Shown here piece by piece: positions 6,786 through 8,725 of a DNA stretch of 8,725 nucleotides. The stretch spans positions 1 through 8,725 of the forward strand of contig JAGARS010000228.1 of NCBI GenBank assembly GCA_017622155.1, written 5' to 3'. Origin of the DNA: Peptococcaceae bacterium. GTDB taxonomy: Bacteria; Bacillota; Peptococcia; Peptococcales; Peptococcaceae. A program made the translations under genes and the position numbers. Numbering within the stretch: position 1 is the first letter of the stretch; every line of letters begins with the position of its first letter. The notes beneath the pieces are model-generated. The model made no database searches. It was not told the origin of the DNA and was given only the letters and a program-made list of their open reading frames with translations.

Positions 6786-7026
6786 ACACCTCACACTTTT
6801 AAATTATTATCTTTTTCTTAAAATCCCCATATCGTAGACAAACTTACATTAAATTGACACATCTTCATCACTTTTGTCCTCTATATATGGAATAATTGTT
6901 TTTCATCCATTTCCAACAAACAGATGTATATCTTATAAAGATTCCATTTTTCGTTTAATCTTATTTAAAACGCTATAAAATAAAAATTTAACATGCATAA
7001 TTATCACAATTATCAGAATTTTTCTC

Positions 7027-7055
7027 TTTCTTTTTTCTGTATACTGTATTATAAT
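7027..7055 (+). promoter_or_regulatory. Promoter of the symporter gene
   Basis: A perfect TATAAT (7050-7055) lies 58 bases before the start codon. At 17 bases upstream is TTTCTT (7027-7032), a weak -35 within a T-rich tract. The start would be near 7062, exactly where a small hairpin GCTGT/ACAGC (7062-7066, 7073-7077) could cap the 5' end. Just upstream lie two direct copies of AATTATCA nine bases apart (6999-7006, 7008-7015), suggesting an activator site or an AT-rich UP element. Confidence 0.5.
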
Positions 7056-7096
7056 CAAGAGGCTGTGTTTTAACAGCGATATTATTAATTCATTTT

Positions 7097-7103
7097 AAGG
7101 AGG
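7097..7103 (+). promoter_or_regulatory. Strong ribosome binding site of the symporter gene
   Basis: TAAGGAGGATCA (from 7096) matches the anti-Shine-Dalgarno sequence almost completely, with AAGGAGG ending nine bases before the ATG at 7113. With the strongly biased codon use of the gene, this points to high expression. Confidence 0.85.
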
Positions 7104-7112
7104 ATCATTTTC

Positions 7113-8309
7113 ATGACCGCTGAAAAGAAAAAACTTGGTCTGATTTCCAAGTTACTCATCGGTATCGTTGCCGGTGCTCTCATCGGGTTATTTTTACCTG
7201 AAGTTTTAGTACGTATTTTAGTAACAGTGTCTTCTATTTTCTCTCTGTTCCTGAAATTCGTAATTCCATTCATCATCGTAAGCTTTGTTATCTGCGGGAT
7301 TGCCGACCTGGCTCAAGGCGCAGGCAAACTGTTGGGTATCACCACTGCAATTGCTTATGGCTCCACTATTTTAGCAGGTTCCATTGCATACATCGTGGCT
7401 ACCAACCTGTTCCCTAGAATTCTGGGCAGCAACCTGGCAAGCGAAGTAGGCGACCCAAGTGCAGGTATGCTGAGCTCTTACTTCACCATTCCGCTGGCTC
7501 CAATGCTGGATGTAACTGCTGCTATCGTATTCGCATTTGTAATGGGTATCGGTATCTCTTATCTGCGCAGCCAGGGCAAAGGCGAAACACTGTACAACTT
7601 CTTTACAGAGTTCCAGGCTATTATCCTGAAAGTGCTGAACACCATTATCATTCCGTTCCTGCCGGTTTATGTTGCAGGTACATTTGCGAACATTGCATAC
7701 GCTGGCCAGATTGTAACCATTATGGGTCTGTTGGGGAAAGTATTCGCGACTTCCATCCCATTACAGCTGTGCTATCTGTTTGTACTGTTCCTGATTGCAA
7801 GTATTTTTGGTAAAAAGAATCTGTTCACTCTGATTAAAAACCAGATTCCTGCTTACCTGACTGCAGTTGGTACCCAGTCCTCCGCTGCTACCATTCCTGT
7901 AAACGTAGCTTGCGCTGAGAAAAACGGTGTATCCAAACAGATCCGTGAATTCGTTGTTCCTCTGTGTGCAACCATTCACTTAGCAGGCAGTATTACCGCT
8001 TTAACATGTTTCACCATCGCATTGCTGTACATCAATGGTTTAGACTACTCCATCGGCGTATACTTCCCATTCTTACTGACACTGGGTATTGCTATGGTAG
8101 CTGCTCCGGGTGCTCCTGGCGGTGCTGTAATGAGCGCTCTGCCATTCCTGCCAATGATCGGTATCGCAGTAGACAGCCCTATCGCTACTCTGCTGATTGC
8201 TATGTACCTGACACAGGACAGCTTCGGTACTGCTGGTAACGTTTCCGGTGACAACGCAATCGCTGTTATCATCGATGAAATCAACAACAGAATGCACAAA
8301 AAAGCGTAA
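7113..8309 (+). CDS. Dicarboxylate/amino acid:cation symporter family transporter (SstT-like)
   Basis: Inner-membrane secondary transporter of the DAACS/glutamate transporter fold, 398 residues. Hydrophobic helices cover most of the chain. The transport core is clear: hairpin 1 tip GTQSSAATIP (253-262), TM7 CATIHLAGS (285-293), hairpin 2 tip APGAPGGAV (331-339) and TM8 QDSFGTAGNVSGD (368-380). Aligned to GltPh, the TM7 sodium motif NMDGT reads HLAGS. In TM8 the amino-group-binding Asp is kept (Asp369), the side-chain-binding Arg is Gly372, and Thr373, Asn376 and Asp380 are kept. SSAAxIPVN and QDS recall SstT, the Na+:serine/threonine symporter, so a neutral amino acid is a better guess than glutamate or a dicarboxylate. 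It has its own promoter, strong ribosome binding site and terminator, and is divergent from the heme operon. Exact substrate is not provable from sequence. Confidence 0.88.
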   Translation: MTAEKKKLGLISKLLIGIVAGALIGLFLPEVLVRILVTVSSIFSLFLKFVIPFIIVSFVICGIADLAQGAGKLLGITTAIAYGSTILAGSIAYIVATNLFPRILGSNLASEVGDPSAGMLSSYFTIPLAPMLDVTAAIVFAFVMGIGISYLRSQGKGETLYNFFTEFQAIILKVLNTIIIPFLPVYVAGTFANIAYAGQIVTIMGLLGKVFATSIPLQLCYLFVLFLIASIFGKKNLFTLIKNQIPAYLTAVGTQSSAATIPVNVACAEKNGVSKQIREFVVPLCATIHLAGSITALTCFTIALLYINGLDYSIGVYFPFLLTLGIAMVAAPGAPGGAVMSALPFLPMIGIAVDSPIATLLIAMYLTQDSFGTAGNVSGDNAIAVIIDEINNRMHKKA

Positions 8310-8332
8310 GGTTCTCAACGCAAATAAAAATT

Positions 8333-8360
8333 AAGCCTCGGAATATTCCGGGGCTTTTTT
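8333..8360 (+). terminator. Rho-independent terminator of the symporter gene (possibly bidirectional)
   Basis: AAGCCTCGGAA (8333-8343) pairs with TTCCGGGGCTT (8346-8356) with one G-U pair; the innermost pairs must open to form a loop. The stem runs into six T (8355-8360). It starts 24 bases after the stop codon. On the minus strand the stem is followed by an AATTTTTATTT tract, so it could also stop transcription coming from the convergent cysteine hydrolase gene. Confidence 0.85.
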
Positions 8361-8392
8361 GTATTTTTTTTTTAATGGCTGTTTAAACAACA

Positions 8393-8540
8393 GAACCTCT
8401 AATATATTTGTCAATTGTCCCGCCTATGACGGAACATCGACGCAGGCTGTTCAACTCGTGACGGACGATAGTCCGGCAAAGATGAACAGCCCAGGAAGAT
8501 GTCTGGCTATAGCTGGACAGACAAATGATATTAGAGGTTC
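8393..8540 (+). ncRNA. Unidentified 148-base rod-folding element: candidate structured RNA or ERIC/MITE-like palindromic repeat
   Basis: The ends form a 20-pair stem: GAACCTCTAATAT (8393-8405) with ATATTAGAGGTTC (8528-8540), then ATTTGTC (8406-8412) with GACAAAT (8520-8526), one G bulged. Moving inwards, the pairings are TGTCC/GGACA (8416-8420, 8515-8519), CTAT/ATAG (8424-8427, 8509-8512), ACATC/GATGT (8434-8438, 8498-8502), GGCTGTTCA/TGAACAGCC (8445-8453, 8483-8491) and CGGAC-GATA-GTCCG (8462-8475). About 48 pairs in all; the internal loops are not complementary remnants. The core is richer in GC than its surroundings. Strand is unproven; purine-rich loops on the plus strand (GCAAAGA, CAGGAA) slightly favour plus. 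No open reading frame of note, no target duplication at the edges. I cannot match it to 6S, SRP, tmRNA, RNase P or a riboswitch class I know. Confidence 0.45.
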
Positions 8541-8584
8541 GTATTTCGTATTTTTTGATTATAAGCCTTATTCTTATCGCTTTC

Positions 8585-8725
8585 TTACAGGATTTCAATC
8601 TGACACTGTTTCATGGCATTCAGAGCATTCTGGTGGCTCTCAGGGGTAACGCCGGCACAGCATGCACTGTCTACCTGCACCAGCACTTCCGGGTCAAATG
8701 CTTTGATGAGCATAGCGTTGGAAAT
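8585..8725 (-). CDS. Isochorismatase-family cysteine hydrolase, C-terminal end
   Basis: The last 46 codons of a minus-strand gene enter from the right edge and end in TAA (8585-8587). The sequence starts ISNAMLIKAF, continues VLVQVDSACCAGVTPESH (residues 14-31 of the fragment) and ends with ALNAMKQCQIEIL. This is the typical end of nicotinamidase/isochorismatase-like cysteine hydrolases: the helix right after the catalytic Cys, the strand ending in the conserved Asp, the small-residue turn CCAGVTPESH, and the last helix and strand. The catalytic Cys itself lies just outside the window. The substrate cannot be inferred. The gene converges on the symporter. Confidence 0.75.
   Translation of the reverse strand: MSNAMLIKAFDPEVLVQVDSACCAGVTPESHQNALNAMKQCQIEIL

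Larger units (their letters stand above)
6590..7112. other. AT-rich divergent intergenic region
   Basis: This stretch of more than 500 bases separates the minus-strand operon from the plus-strand symporter gene and contains no supportable protein gene. It holds the two divergent promoters, a 14-bp perfect palindrome of ARG-box type (6770-6783), a 9-bp inverted repeat (TATGAAAAT 6711-6719, ATTTTCATA 6734-6742), five copies of TTATCA in either orientation, and a lone perfect TTGACA (6854-6859, plus) without a -10 at 16-18 bases. Two micro-ORFs on the minus strand (6649-6765, 6818-6868) are not convincing. The length is generous for two promoters and suggests regulation by bound proteins. Confidence 0.6.

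Noticed and set aside
6818..6868. 16-codon minus-strand micro-ORF (MKMCQFNVSLSTIWGF) with GAGG nine bases upstream, considered as a leader peptide
   Set aside because: No usable promoter in front of it, no run of regulatory codons and no attenuator-like hairpins after it; most likely chance.
6854..6887. Plus-strand promoter from TTGACA (6854-6859) and TATATA (6882-6887)
   Set aside because: The spacing is 22 bases, too long for sigma-A, and nothing resembling -10 lies at 16-18 bases.
8393..8540. Reading the rod element as a known ncRNA (6S, SRP, RNase P, tmRNA, hammerhead, cobalamin or c-di-GMP riboswitch)
   Set aside because: None of the conserved core sequences I know for these families is present on either strand, for example no CTGANGA/GAAA hammerhead core and no cobalamin-riboswitch core.
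8393..8540. Rod element as a simple insertion sequence remnant
   Set aside because: No transposase fragment, and no target-site duplication visible at the flanks (AACAACA on the left, GTATTTC on the right); kept only as the alternative of a non-autonomous repeat.
8359..8649. 96-residue plus-strand open frame over the rod element
   Set aside because: It begins in the terminator T-run, crosses the inverted repeats and runs antisense into the cysteine hydrolase; no family resemblance.

Overview
The window is a piece of a moderately AT-rich bacterial chromosome, most probably a member of the Bacillota. The fused CobA-HemD protein, the overlapping hemA-hemC order, the AAGGAGG-type ribosome binding sites and the two-gene long-chain prenyl diphosphate synthase all suit that phylum. 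Negativicutes (Acidaminococcaceae/Phascolarctobacterium-like) is my best guess, but this is inference from gene order and protein style, not a database match.

Layout. Positions 1-298 (minus) are the N-terminal part of an alkaline-phosphatase-superfamily phosphodiesterase, with a 337-base leader/promoter region behind it that also holds the terminator of the next operon. Positions 636-6589 (minus) are one tight six-gene operon. Read in its own direction it is: prenyl-synthase-like small subunit, long-chain polyprenyl diphosphate synthase, precorrin-2 dehydrogenase/ferrochelatase, hemA, hemC, cobA-hemD. Positions 6590-7112 are an AT-rich divergent promoter region. Positions 7113-8309 (plus) encode a sodium:amino-acid-type symporter with its own promoter, strong ribosome binding site and terminator. 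Positions 8393-8540 hold an unexplained 148-base element that folds end to end into a long interrupted rod. Positions 8585-8725 (minus) are the C-terminal end of an isochorismatase-family cysteine hydrolase, converging on the symporter.

How the genes work together. The operon makes tetrapyrrole intermediates: HemA reduces glutamyl-tRNA, HemC builds hydroxymethylbilane, the HemD domain closes it to uroporphyrinogen III, the CobA domain methylates it to precorrin-2, and the Met8-like protein oxidises precorrin-2 to sirohydrochlorin and can insert iron. This leads to siroheme and, through sirohydrochlorin, towards cobalamin. HemL and HemB are not encoded here, so those steps must be encoded elsewhere. 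The two upstream genes supply a long prenyl chain, for quinones or as undecaprenyl-type carriers, so the operon joins prenyl and tetrapyrrole supply.

Points most worth a second look: the 148-base rod-shaped element between the convergent genes; the catalytically dead prenyl-synthase-like subunit, whose stop codon is followed by a further in-frame open stretch reaching into the next gene; a perfect ARG-box palindrome and repeated TTATCA motifs in the divergent promoter region; and the altered substrate/sodium-site residues of the symporter.
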